Assembly: GCA_025062375.1 (NCBI GenBank)
Contig: JANXAG010000016.1
Location: forward strand, 1-39,081
Source: Anaerolineae bacterium
Lineage (GTDB): Bacteria; Chloroflexota; Anaerolineae; SpSt-600
Reading direction: 5' to 3'
DNA length: 39,081 nt
Shown: piece by piece, positions 9,361 to 18,100 of the stretch
Position numbering within the stretch: the first letter of the stretch is position 1
How the letters are laid out: each line of letters starts with the position of its first letter
The notes under the pieces: model-generated
Databases searched by the model: none
Told to the model about the DNA's origin: nothing
The model's input: only the letters and a program-made list of their open reading frames with translations
Made by a program: the position numbers and the translations under genes

Positions 9361-10530
9361 TTACTTCCTCCTCACAGGGATTTGTCTCATATTTTCCAGA
9401 GCATGGCGAACCATGCGCTCCATGTCCAGTTCTTTTTCGGCCTCAAGGACTTCCGCAAGGGTGGGCCTTGTGGCCACTTTGCGAGGCATAAGGAACTGGC
9501 AGCAGTCCTCGCCTGGCCTTATGGAGATCTCATAGGTGCCTATGGAATTAGCTATTTTTATGATTTCAGCTTTATCAAACCCGATTAGCGGTCTAAGGAT
9601 GGGCATTTGCACGGCCTGGCTTATGGCCACAATGTTTTCCAGAGTCTGGGAAGCTACCTGCCCCAGGGAATCGCCGGTCACAAGAGCCAGCCCGCCTTCC
9701 CTCTCCATAACTTTTTCAGCAATCCTGAGCATTAAGCGGCGGTATAGAACGAGCCTGAAAGCCGAAGGAGCCGAAAGCACGATTTCCTGCTGCAAATCCC
9801 CTATGGGTATAATGTAAACGTAAGGCTCCATCCCCCAATCTGTGAGAACCTTGACGATTTCAACAGCTTTCTCTTCGGAGGCAAGCCAGTTTCCGAAAGG
9901 CTGGCTGTGGAAATGTATGGGAACGACCCGGCACCCTCTCTTCAAAGCCAGGAAACCTGCTACCGGGGAATCTATCCCTCCCGAAAGGAGGAGGCCTACC
10001 TTGCCGCTTACTCCTACCGGTAACCCCCCAGGCCCTTCTTTTCTGGTAAAATAAATTAGGGCGGAAGGGTGGGTAATTTCAACATAGACGGTAATTGCCG
10101 GGTTCTTAAGGTCCACGGGGCGGCAGGTGCGGGAGCGAACTGCCTCCCCCAGCCGGCGTTCCAGTTCCAGCGAAGTCAAAGGGAAACGCTTGTCAGCACG
10201 GGAGGCTGTTATCCGGAAGGGGCCGGGAGGTTCTTGAGGGAAATTTTCCAAGACGGCTTCCTCAATGGCTTCCAGAGTCCTGGGGGTAGGAATAGCAGGA
10301 GCAAAATAAGCTATGCCGAACACAGTGCGAAGCTTCTCTTCCCAGGTGGATTCCTTCAGAGGGACAGTGGCCCGAACAAGGAAACGGCCGGGCATTCTTT
10401 CTACTCTTACTGAGTCCACCCCCTGGAAACGTTTAACGATATTTTCAGCCAGGACGCGCTCAAAAAAGGAGCGGTTGCGCCCTTTAAGCCCTATTTCAGC
10501 ATAGTGAACTACAGCAAACCGGCTCTCCAT
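9361..10530 (-). CDS. thiI: tRNA sulfurtransferase ThiI (4-thiouridine synthase)
   Basis: Protein of 389 aa with an N-terminal ferredoxin-like/THUMP region (HYAEIGLKGRNR near the start) and the PP-loop LLLSGGIDSPVAG of the adenylating domain. It lacks the C-terminal rhodanese domain found in the E. coli enzyme, as many bacterial ThiI proteins do. It should adenylate and thiolate U8 of tRNA, and may supply sulfur for thiamine thiazole. ATG 10530 is preferred over TTG 10542 because the canonical N-terminus begins soon after it. It is first in a five-gene minus-strand operon and diverges from the L,D-transpeptidase gene with only 23 bp between. Confidence 0.93.
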   Translation of the reverse strand: MESRFAVVHYAEIGLKGRNRSFFERVLAENIVKRFQGVDSVRVERMPGRFLVRATVPLKESTWEEKLRTVFGIAYFAPAIPTPRTLEAIEEAVLENFPQEPPGPFRITASRADKRFPLTSLELERRLGEAVRSRTCRPVDLKNPAITVYVEITHPSALIYFTRKEGPGGLPVGVSGKVGLLLSGGIDSPVAGFLALKRGCRVVPIHFHSQPFGNWLASEEKAVEIVKVLTDWGMEPYVYIIPIGDLQQEIVLSAPSAFRLVLYRRLMLRIAEKVMEREGGLALVTGDSLGQVASQTLENIVAISQAVQMPILRPLIGFDKAEIIKIANSIGTYEISIRPGEDCCQFLMPRKVATRPTLAEVLEAEKELDMERMVRHALENMRQIPVRRK

Positions 10531-10553
10531 ACTATCGCCCAAGGGACTGCGAA

Positions 10554-11258
10554 ATGCATACTGATAAAAACTGGGCAGGATTGGCTCTCATATTACTTGG
10601 AATGGACCTAATCCTTATAGTTGCACTCCTTTTCTTTGTAATAATGCCCCCGACCCAGCATTTTGTCAAATATACGCCTCCTCCTTCCTCGGAAAGCTCG
10701 TCTCCCCTTTCAACGCTATATACACCAGCTGCCTCTTCTACGCCAGAGCCTTCCCTTACTTCTACCTTTTATTTTACTCCATCGCCTGCTGCTACCCCAA
10801 CATTCACTCCTTCCCCCAGGCCCGCTGTTCCGTCGCCTACTCCCACACCCCATCGGGATAGGAAATGGATAGAAGTTTCCCTGCGCCAGCAGAAGCTGGT
10901 AGCCTACGAGGACGGCAAACCTGTTTTTGAGGCCCTCGTTTCCACAGGTTTGGCACGCTCTCCGACGGTAACGGGGAGGTTCAGGATTTACCTTAAGCTT
11001 CTTTACTCTGATATGTCTGGGCCTGGTTATTATTTCAGAAAGGTGCCTTATGTGATGTATTTTTACCGTGGATATGCCCTTCACGGCACTTACTGGCACA
11101 ACAATTTTGGTCGGCCCATGAGCCGCGGTTGTGTCAATTTGAGGATAGAAGATGCTCGCTGGCTTTTTAACTGGACTGACCCACCTCTTCCGCCCGGAGC
11201 AAGTTTTGTCTACTCCTCCCCTGAGAAACCCGGGACCCTGGTGATTATTTACCCCTAA
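10554..11258 (+). CDS. Membrane-anchored L,D-transpeptidase (YkuD domain)
   Basis: Protein of 234 aa with an N-terminal transmembrane anchor (about 8-31), a Ser/Thr/Pro-rich linker (about 41-99) and a YkuD domain (about 104-234). The catalytic signature is H177 in LHGTYWHNNFG followed by SRGCVNL with C193; Arg replaces the more common His in SHGC. Enzymes of this family make 3-3 cross-links in peptidoglycan or attach proteins to it outside the membrane. The only ribosome-binding site is a weak AAGGGA at 10542-10547. The linker style matches the M23 peptidase in this window. Confidence 0.92.
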   Translation: MHTDKNWAGLALILLGMDLILIVALLFFVIMPPTQHFVKYTPPPSSESSSPLSTLYTPAASSTPEPSLTSTFYFTPSPAATPTFTPSPRPAVPSPTPTPHRDRKWIEVSLRQQKLVAYEDGKPVFEALVSTGLARSPTVTGRFRIYLKLLYSDMSGPGYYFRKVPYVMYFYRGYALHGTYWHNNFGRPMSRGCVNLRIEDARWLFNWTDPPLPPGASFVYSSPEKPGTLVIIYP

Positions 11259-11403
11259 CAGGAGGCCAGCATTGCCCCCTGGCTTTTAACGCCCCCATTA
11301 TCCCGGTGGTAAAACAGATCTGGTCCAGGCAGACTGAATCTTTCGGGTCAATAGCAGGGCAATAAAGCTGTCCCGGTTCCGGAATCCTCAGACGAATGCG
11401 CAC
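11245..11403 (-). other. Possible small Cys-containing ORF or gene remnant
   Basis: An open frame of 52 codons starts at GTG 11403 and overlaps the end of the L,D-transpeptidase gene. The product has four Cys (15, 25, 30, 45) and reads plausibly as protein, but there is no clear ribosome-binding site and I do not recognise it. The neighbouring minus-strand sequence to about 11665 also reads in short open stretches, one ending with ELVGYELCNCKLVILQVPEG. This suggests a decayed gene rather than an intact one. Nothing firm is seen in the rest of 11259-11772. Confidence 0.25.
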
Positions 11404-11772
11404 CTGGCTGAGGCTGGGTCTTATCCCCTTTAGCCTTCAGGGACCTGGAGAATGACAAGCTTGCAATTACACAACTCATATCCTACAAGTTCCTCCGGCC
11501 CCCGAAGCCATCTGGAGGCTGTGCCCTGGGTTTGGCTCCATCGCGATGACCTTGCACAATCGCGGGAATTGCGTTGGTGCATATACAAATGGTGCAGGCG
11601 CCCTTGCTGTCCGCGTGCGGCAAAGTTATTTTCCAGGACCCCAAAAGTTGAGGCAGGGGTTCCATTTCCTGTAAAGGGGGCTTCCCGCCGGATTCAGGGG
11701 ACGGCAGCTTGAACTCCGGCGATAGTGCTTCCGAAATCGGCTTTTTTCCCCAGAGAGATTTACGGTCTGAAA

Positions 11773-11955
11773 CTAACCGCTATCTGGCTCTGTGGAAGAA
11801 GAAAGCTCTCCTTTGAGCCTGTTGAGCTCCTCTTCCAGTTCTTCCAGTTCTATGGCCATAGAAGTTGGAACGGAATGCTTGGGCCAGCGAGCCTTCAAAT
11901 CGGAAATTTTCTTCTCCAGTTCCCGAATTCTCGTTTCAATTTCTTTCCTTGACAC
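11773..11955 (-). CDS. Small coiled-coil protein of unknown function
   Basis: A 60-aa charged helical protein: two heptad-like Leu/Ile/Glu segments (about 5-22 and 33-51) joined by a KARWPKHSVP linker. I recall similar small proteins in related bacteria, but no function is known to me. The GTG start at 11955 is supported by AAGGAGG at 11962-11968. It is divergent from the ferredoxin/selenoprotein/trxB genes and shares their control region: its own promoter (TTGACT-16-TAAAAT) runs leftward through a CsoR-type palindrome. Confidence 0.75.
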   Translation of the reverse strand: MSRKEIETRIRELEKKISDLKARWPKHSVPTSMAIELEELEEELNRLKGELSSSTEPDSG

Positions 11956-11977
11956 CTCAGCCTCCTTCGGGTAAAAT
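11949..11977 (+). promoter_or_regulatory. Sigma70 promoter for the ferredoxin-selenoprotein-trxB operon
   Basis: Perfect -35 TTGACA (11949-11954), a 17-bp spacer and -10 TAAAAT (11972-11977). The predicted start near 11984 falls inside the 11978-11994 palindrome. The -35 overlaps the GTG start of the small coiled-coil gene on the other strand. Confidence 0.65.
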
Positions 11978-11994
11978 ATACCCCCAGGGGGTAT
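11978..11994. promoter_or_regulatory. CsoR/RcnR/CstR-type operator palindrome
   Basis: ATACCCCCAGGGGGTAT is a perfect 8-bp inverted repeat with a one-base centre. AT-flanked C-tract/G-tract palindromes of this kind are the usual targets of CsoR/RcnR/CstR (DUF156) repressors, which sense Cu(I), Ni/Co or persulfides. It sits on the predicted start sites of two opposing promoters. No such regulator gene lies in the window. Confidence 0.6.
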
Positions 11995-12020
11995 TTTAGC
12001 ACATTTCCAGCAAGAGTCAA
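11993..12020 (-). promoter_or_regulatory. Sigma70 promoter for the small coiled-coil gene
   Basis: Minus-strand -35 TTGACT (12015-12020), a 16-bp spacer and -10 TAAAAT (11993-11998). The predicted start lies near 11986, inside the same palindrome used by the plus-strand promoter. Confidence 0.6.
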
Positions 12021-12036
12021 GGGGCGAAAGCGGGTG

Positions 12037-12249
12037 ATGGAAAGCTTGAAATCTGGAAACAAAACGGGGTTGATGGTGGATCCGGTCAGGTGCAGGGCAT
12101 GCGCGAAGTGCTTGGCCAGAAGGGTGTGCAGAAGCAAAGCCCTGGTTCAGGTAGATCCAGGGGAACCACCCTTTGTGGATCCGAGCCGGTGTTACGGTTG
12201 CCTTCTTTGCGTTGTAGAGTGCCCATTTGATGCTATTATACCTTACTGA
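12037..12249 (+). CDS. Two-cluster [4Fe-4S] ferredoxin-like protein
   Basis: About 70 aa with two Cys clusters, CRACAKCLARRVC and CYGCLLCVVECP. The second is a standard CxxCxxCxxxC-P motif; the first has a slightly longer last gap. It is probably a small electron carrier or a cluster-binding partner of the thioredoxin-type proteins encoded after it. The start is uncertain: GTG 12034, ATG 12037 and ATG 12073 (giving MVDPVRC, the common ferredoxin start) are all possible, and only a weak AAGGGG (12019-12024) precedes them. The stop lies 11 bp before the selenoprotein gene. Confidence 0.8.
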   Translation: MESLKSGNKTGLMVDPVRCRACAKCLARRVCRSKALVQVDPGEPPFVDPSRCYGCLLCVVECPFDAIIPY

Positions 12250-12260
12250 AAGGAGGAACG

Positions 12261-12677
12261 ATGGCCCAGCTTTTTAGAGAGAATTTACCCATTATCGTGA
12301 TAGCTCTCATCCTCATAGCGGCATACCTTCTCCTCAGGACCCGGCCCAGTCCTGTGGAGTCTATGGAAGAGTTCAACGCTCTTATAACGGGTGGCAATCC
12401 TGTAGTGGTGGAACTTTTCTCCAATGCCTGAAGCGCCTGCCTTCTATCAAAGCCCATCGTGGATGGGCTGGAGAGAAGACTTGCAGGCAAAGCCTCTCTG
12501 GTGAGGCTGGACGTATGGGGAAAGCCAGGCCGGGATTTAGCCTCTAAATACGGGATAAGGGCTGTTCCCTCTTTCCTCATCTTTGACGGCAAGGGGAATC
12601 TGGCAGGATATTACGTTGGCATTCCTGACCAAAAGGCTATAATAGAGGTGATAGAAAGCCTGAACAGGGGGGATTAG
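12261..12677 (+). CDS. Candidate selenoprotein: membrane-anchored thioredoxin-like protein (UxxC)
   Basis: Reading the in-frame TGA at 12429-12431 as selenocysteine gives a 138-aa protein: an N-terminal membrane segment (about 9-27), then a thioredoxin fold. The TGA is codon 57 and replaces the first Cys of the redox site, giving Sec57-Ser-Ala-Cys60 after VVVELFSNA. The frame stays open and thioredoxin-like on both sides (VVVELF; VRLDVWGKPGRDLASKYGIR; AVPSFLIFDGKG with the cis-Pro). AAGGAGG at 12250-12256 serves ATG 12261, but nothing comparable serves a start after the TGA. A strong hairpin follows the TGA (separate entry). trxB begins 3 bp after the stop. A truncating nonsense mutation is the alternative, but it would not explain the exact CxxC position or the hairpin. 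Confidence 0.85.
12435..12488 (+). promoter_or_regulatory. Putative bacterial SECIS element of the thioredoxin-like gene
   Basis: The apical stem AGCCCATC (12451-12458) pairs perfectly with GATGGGCT (12462-12469) around a GTG loop. Below it CTTCT pairs with AGAAG (12441-12445/12474-12478) and GCCTGC with GCAGGC (12435-12440/12483-12488). The loop begins 27 nt after the TGA and starts with G, which fits known bacterial SECIS rules (loop 16-37 nt downstream, G in the first two loop positions). Confidence 0.75.
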
Positions 12678-12680
12678 GCC

Positions 12681-13634
12681 ATGGACCTATACGATGTCAT
12701 AATCATAGGTTCGGGGCCGGCAGGGTTAAGCGCAGCCATCTACTCCGCCAGGTCCGCCCTTAAGACTCTGGTTATAACCGGGAGAGCCATAGGAGGACAG
12801 GCAGCTCTTACGGCTGAAATTGAGAATTACCCTGGCTTCCCGGAAGGTATCTCGGGAATGGAATTGACCCGCCTCATGCAGGAGCAGGCCAAAAAGTTCG
12901 GAGCAGAAATCCAGATGGATGAAGTCCTCTCGGTGAACCTTAGAGAACATCCTTTCACCGTTACCACTTATTCCGGAGATTACCGGTGCAAAGCCCTTAT
13001 CATTGCCACCGGCGTTTCTCCCAGAAAGCTCGGAGTGCCAGGGGAGGAAGAATTCATAGGTCGGGGTGTTTCTTTCTGCGCCACCTGCGATGGGTTTTTC
13101 TTCAAAGACCAGGAAGTGGCTGTAGTGGGGGGCGGAGATAGCGCCGTGAAAGAGGCCCTTTACCTTACCCGTTTCGCCCGCAAGGTATACATAATCCACA
13201 GACGAGACCAGCTCCGGGCTGAGGCCATAATTCAGGAAAGGGCGCGCCAGAACGACCGTATTGAGTTCGTTTTAAATTCTATCGTAACCGAAATCGTGGG
13301 AAAGGAGAAGGTGGAGGGGGTCAGGATCAAGAACCTCAAAACCGGCGAGGAATCTTTCCTGAAAGTGGATGGAGTTTTTGTCTACATCGGGAACATACCC
13401 AACACTTCTCTGTTCCAGGGACAACTGGAGTTGGACGAGCAGGGCTATATCGTAACCGACAGGGCAATGCATACCAGTGTTCCCGGGGTATTTGCGGCGG
13501 GAGATGTTCAGGAGAGGATTTTAGCCCAGGTGGTGACGGCTGCGGCATCGGGAGCCATAGCGGCCATGGAGGCGGAGAAATTCATCGCCCACCTTGAAGG
13601 AAGGGAGTATCCGGGGAAAGAGTGGAGGGGTTAA
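12681..13634 (+). CDS. trxB: Thioredoxin reductase
   Basis: Protein of 317 aa, the full family length. It has the N-terminal FAD motif [12 protein letters not shown], redox site C133-A-T-C136, the NAD(P)H-binding [18 protein letters not shown], and the C-terminal [13 protein letters not shown] motif. It passes electrons from NAD(P)H to a thioredoxin-type partner, here most simply the Sec-containing protein encoded 3 bp upstream. AGGGGGG at 12665-12671 precedes the ATG. The stop overlaps the convergent DUF2085 gene by 4 bp. Confidence 0.95.
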   Translation: MDLYDVIIIGSGPAGLSAAIYSARSALKTLVITGRAIGGQAALTAEIENYPGFPEGISGMELTRLMQEQAKKFGAEIQMDEVLSVNLREHPFTVTTYSGDYRCKALIIATGVSPRKLGVPGEEEFIGRGVSFCATCDGFFFKDQEVAVVGGGDSAVKEALYLTRFARKVYIIHRRDQLRAEAIIQERARQNDRIEFVLNSIVTEIVGKEKVEGVRIKNLKTGEESFLKVDGVFVYIGNIPNTSLFQGQLELDEQGYIVTDRAMHTSVPGVFAAGDVQERILAQVVTAAASGAIAAMEAEKFIAHLEGREYPGKEWRG

Positions 13635-14401
13635 AGCTTTAGGGCTGCCCTCGCTAAATTAAGGACCGCTATCTCCACCAGAGAAGCGCTAATACCCGCC
13701 GAGAAAAGGGGGAGGAATTCTCCTCCTTTTTCTATCCCGTCAGGATAAAGGTTTAAAGCGAGCTTGAGAAGCATAGCGTTTATCGTTCCCAGAAGCAGGA
13801 GAGGGCCCACCATGCTCAGGAAAGTAAGAGGATATAGTAGAAATGGGTCCCGGGTTTCTATCAAAGCCACAGACCCCACTCCCACGGTGACGAGCAGTGC
13901 CAGCTCCCGGAAGTTCTCCAGGCTCCTGCGGGGGGTCGGATTTTTGAAAGTTATGGAGTTGAAAAAGGGTATGAACCATCCTCCCCAGCTGAAACCGTAG
14001 AACAGGCCCGTGACCAATCTCAACCCGTTTGAGGGAGCATAGAGAAGAGGGCTTCCCCTCCATAAATCCCAAAAAGAATTGAAGCCATCCACCCCCCATA
14101 GGATTACGAAGCTCGCCAGGGCTAAAGAGATCTTAAGTGGGGGAAAGAGCCCGCTTTTCAATTTTCCTCTGAGAATTAGAAGAATAGTAGCCAGAAGGAG
14201 GCCAAGGTAGGTGCCGGTGCAGCGGGCACAGAGGGGGCTCTGTTCTCCCTCAAAGAAAAGGGAATGCTCCGGCAGGCGGTGGCATACCCCTGAGGCTACA
14301 AAATTGGCTTTGCCCATAAGGCTCCAAGGTGGCAGAGCCGTGAGGAGAGCTAGGGCGAAGAGACCAGAGAGCAGGAGAAAAACCCTCAGGGCTGGATTCA
14401 T
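13631..14401 (-). CDS. DUF2085 polytopic membrane protein
   Basis: Protein of 256 aa with about six hydrophobic segments and the DUF2085 signature: CHRLPEHS, then [13 protein letters not shown] (three conserved Cys and a His that could bind a metal or form a disulfide). The function of the family is unknown. The ATG overlaps the methyltransferase stop (ATGA), so it ends the nrdR operon. It converges on trxB with a 4-bp overlap. Confidence 0.8.
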   Translation of the reverse strand: MNPALRVFLLLSGLFALALLTALPPWSLMGKANFVASGVCHRLPEHSLFFEGEQSPLCARCTGTYLGLLLATILLILRGKLKSGLFPPLKISLALASFVILWGVDGFNSFWDLWRGSPLLYAPSNGLRLVTGLFYGFSWGGWFIPFFNSITFKNPTPRRSLENFRELALLVTVGVGSVALIETRDPFLLYPLTFLSMVGPLLLLGTINAMLLKLALNLYPDGIEKGGEFLPLFSAGISASLVEIAVLNLARAALKL

Positions 14402-15147
14402 TTTTTGTAAACCCCTACCAGGTGAACTTTTCGCCCGGGAGGGATGAACCTTTCTATAAGAACGCTCGCGCGGAAGGAAAGCCTGTTGAAGGCCAAGTAC
14501 GTGGGGTCCTCTATCACAAGCAGAGAGACCTTTTTCAGTCCGACTTTTGAGGCTTCCTCTTCGATTTTAGATGGGGTGTTAGCGCGATAGTAGGGGTAGA
14601 AGACATCCTGGCTTTGGCGCCCGTAAAGGCTCGCCACAAGGGCTCGTTGCAGGAATAACCCGGCTCTGGCTACTTCGCGGCCGAAACGGGGAATTGGGTT
14701 CAGCAGGTTAGGAGTGAGGAATATAAAGTGGCCTCCCGGTTTCAGCACTCTGGCTATTTCCCTGAAGGTTTTCTCTGGCTCGGCCAGGTGCTCCAGAACC
14801 CAGCTGCATATCACCAAGTCAAAGGAACCAGACAAGAAAGGGAGAATTTCCGCCCGGGCCTGGATCCGGAAAATGGCCGGTGCTCTATGTTCTCGCAGTG
14901 AGGCCCAATCGTAATCTACCCCAACGGTAAGGGCAGTCCGGGGGTGAAGGCGCTCCATGATCCCTCCTCGGCCACAGCCCAGATCCAGAACTCTCACCCC
15001 CGGACCAAGGTAAGAAGCCACAATTTCCTGATAAACCTCGGTGGAAGGTTTCCACCCAGGCTTTAAAGTTCGGTATAAGGCTCTGTAGTATTCTTGCCTG
15101 TCTTTCAGAGGCACTGGGAATACCCGCAGTTCCGGCAGATAACGCAT
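14398..15147 (-). CDS. Class I SAM-dependent methyltransferase
   Basis: About 249 aa. Motif I is VLDLGCGRGG; GVDYDW (motif II) and DLVICSWVLEHLAEP (motif IV region), followed by ARVLKPGGHFIFLTPN, are typical of the UbiE/Methyltransf_11 group acting on small molecules or lipids. The substrate is not readable. The start is ambiguous: ATG 15147 overlaps the end of nrdJ by 43 bp, GTG 15114 by 10 bp, and neither has a good ribosome-binding site. It is probably translated by coupling to nrdJ. Confidence 0.82.
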   Translation of the reverse strand: MRYLPELRVFPVPLKDRQEYYRALYRTLKPGWKPSTEVYQEIVASYLGPGVRVLDLGCGRGGIMERLHPRTALTVGVDYDWASLREHRAPAIFRIQARAEILPFLSGSFDLVICSWVLEHLAEPEKTFREIARVLKPGGHFIFLTPNLLNPIPRFGREVARAGLFLQRALVASLYGRQSQDVFYPYYRANTPSKIEEEASKVGLKKVSLLVIEDPTYLAFNRLSFRASVLIERFIPPGRKVHLVGVYKK

Positions 15148-18100
15148 CCCTCGCTGTATTCCAGAAGGCTCCCGCAATCCGGACACTCGGGAGAAAGCCC
15201 GAAATCAAAGGTTGAGGAAGTTTTTGATGTTGTGGGTGCTCCTGATACCTGTTGCCCCTCACCTTTTTGAGCTTTCATGTGCCGCTCCATCGCCTTCGCT
15301 ATAGCGTCAGCACAGGAGAGGATGGGGCCACCATCATGCCAGGTGGGGGCTGGGCACCTTATCCCTTTGAGCTGCTTGACTATAGCTTGGGGGTTTATCC
15401 CGCTCCTGAGGGCCAGGGATATAAGCCGACCTATAGCTTCCGACTGGGAAGCGACACATCCACCGGATTTGCCCACTTGGAGGAAAACTTCACACAGCCC
15501 TATTTGGTCCTCGTTCACGGTAACGTAGAGGTTACGGCCGCAGCCCAGAGGTATTTTCTCGGTAGTGCCATGGGTGACAAGGGGGCGAGGCCTGGGGGAT
15601 AGCACCCCAGGAAGGCCCGGCTGGGCAGCTCTGACCTCCTCTTTCTTTTCCTCAACTCCTACGTTTAATACTTGTGCCTCCCGGCTGCGGTCCCGATACA
15701 GGGTCACCCCTTTGCATCCCAGTTCATAAGCCAGCAGGATAGCTTTCTCCACATCCTCTAATGTTGCCTCAAAGGGCAGGTTTATGGTCTTGGAAATGCT
15801 GTTATCGGTCCAGCGCTGGAAAGCCGCCTGCATCCGGACGTGCCACTCCGGGGCTATATCCAGGGCTGTGACGAAAACCCGGCGCACATCGGGCGGTATC
15901 TCCTCTATATCTTGGATCCGGCCTTTTTCCGCTACCTTCCTCATGATTTCAAGGTTGTAAAAACCTCGCTCCTTAGCCACCTTTTCAAAAAGGGGGTTTA
16001 TTTCAGGAAAGGCATCTTCGTCCAGGATATGCTTGCGGGTGAAAGCCAGGGCAAAGATGGGCTCAATGCCCGATGAGCACCCGGCTATGATGGAAATGCT
16101 CCCAGTAGGGGCAAGAGTGGTGGTGGCGGCATTGCGGATACCGTGCTCCTTTATGCGCTCCACAAGCCCTACCCAGTCAAAACTGGAAGAAGAAGTTCGT
16201 GGGTCGGGCAGCGGAAGTTTGCCCTCGGGGTAGATGGAGCCTCCGAAGGCCGGGAAGGGCCCCCGTTCTCTGGCCAGTTCCACCGAGGCCTCCTTGCTCC
16301 AGTAAGCTATGGCTTCCATAATCTTTTCAGCTACCTCTAAGGCCTCTTCGGAGTCATAGGGTATCCCGAGTTTTATGAGCATATCGGCAAAACCCATAAC
16401 TCCAAGGCCGATTTTACGGGTCCGCAGCGTCGCTTCCTTTATCTGGGGGAGAGGGAATTTGTTCACGGTGATGACATTATCCAGAAAGCGAACTGCCAGC
16501 TTGACCGTCCGCTCCAGCTTTTCCCAATCAATACGGCCGTCGTCCGTAACCATATTGGAAAGGTTTATGGATCCGAGGTTGCAGGATTCGTATGGGAGGA
16601 GGGGTTGTTCACCGCAGGGATTTGTGGATTCAATTTTCCCCAGGTTAGGAGTGGGGTTGAATTCGTTTATCCGATCAAGGAAGACTACACCGGGTTCGCC
16701 GTTGCGCCAGGCCCCTTCCACGATTTTGTTGAAAACCTCTCTCGCCCTCAGGCGCCTGACTACTTCTCCATTGCGGGGGTTTATGAGCTCATATTCCCCG
16801 TCTTCCCTCAGAGCCTGGATGAAGCGGTCCGTTATAGCCACGCTTATGTTGAAGTTGGCGAAGGCCCCTTCTTTCTCTTTGCAGGTGATAAATTCCAGGA
16901 TATCAGGATGATCCACCCGCAGGATGCCCATGTTAGCCCCGCGGCGGCGGTTGTGCACCAGAAAGCCGTTGGCCACGAATTCGGCCCCCGTCACCTCTAT
17001 GTCCATGGTGTAGGCTCTATCTTTTTCTACATCTGTAACGCGAGTGTAATAGAGATTGCTCCGCAAGAGTTCATCTCTGGGCTGAAGGCCATTGCGGACG
17101 CCTGAAGCTCCGGTAAGTTTTTCTTCCAGGCGCTGTCTCTTGAGTTCGCTTCGGAACCCTATTGTTCTGGCAAAATGCAGGAGGCTTGGCCTGTGAGATA
17201 TCCTCAGCTCATAAACGGGCTTCCCGCCCTTCTTCCTCTCAGCGGCTCGTGAGACGATCCCGAGCGCCAGGAGGAGTTGCTGGACCTGCTCAATGAGTTC
17301 CTTTGAGGGGTTACGAAGGCGAACGTGCCCTTTCGGGGAAACATCCCCATTGCCTTCAAAGAGCCCCCTCAGGAAAGCCCGCACACTTTCAGGGGAAGCT
17401 GTGAGGATGAGGGCGGGAATTCCAGCGCGGGCGGTCCCTTCTTTGTTCAGTCCAGCTTCCTGCCACCACTCAGCCAGAGCAGCATTGCGAGCTACAATCA
17501 GGGATGAGGCATGGCCTTTCTTCTGCCCCCTGGCAGGGTTCAGGCCGAACTTCCGCAAAGCCTCTTCAAGCCATTTTTCTACATCCGGTGTGTTGCAAGG
17601 CGCATGGAAAACCAGGCATTCCGGCTTCCCGTTCGGAGCGGAAAGAGAGCCATTTGCGATGAAATAACCCACCAGCTCCGCCAAATCCGGATTCATCCTA
17701 TCGGGCAGGGTGATGGGGGTGACATCGTGATGCTCAAGGGGGCAGGGTGGAAGGGAAGCATCGTGCCCGGTATACCCTCCTAACCTCACCACGAGCCTGT
17801 CGCCTGGTTTTACCTTCTCCGCGGCTTTCCACTCAATTCGCCCATCCTCTGTAACCACCCGGACCAGATGGTTATAGGTGGCCTCCAGATACAGGCCCAG
17901 GTCTGTTCTTATGCGGTAAACTTCAGCGGTGCCGTTATCCTGAGCGAGGAAGGCAGGTTCAAAGCCATCGCGCCCCAATACTTCCTCATTCAGGGGGTTA
18001 TCCCCCATCGGAGGAGCGTTAAGGAACGCTCCGAGCCTCTGAAGACCCCTGGTGGTTCGGACCCATGTCCTGACCGAGAGGCATCCACCCTGTTTTATCA

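Noticed and set aside
12261-12431. Simple nonsense mutation in the thioredoxin-like gene
   Set aside because: The TGA sits precisely at the redox Cys, the downstream frame is intact, a SECIS-like hairpin follows, and a second gene shows the same pattern.
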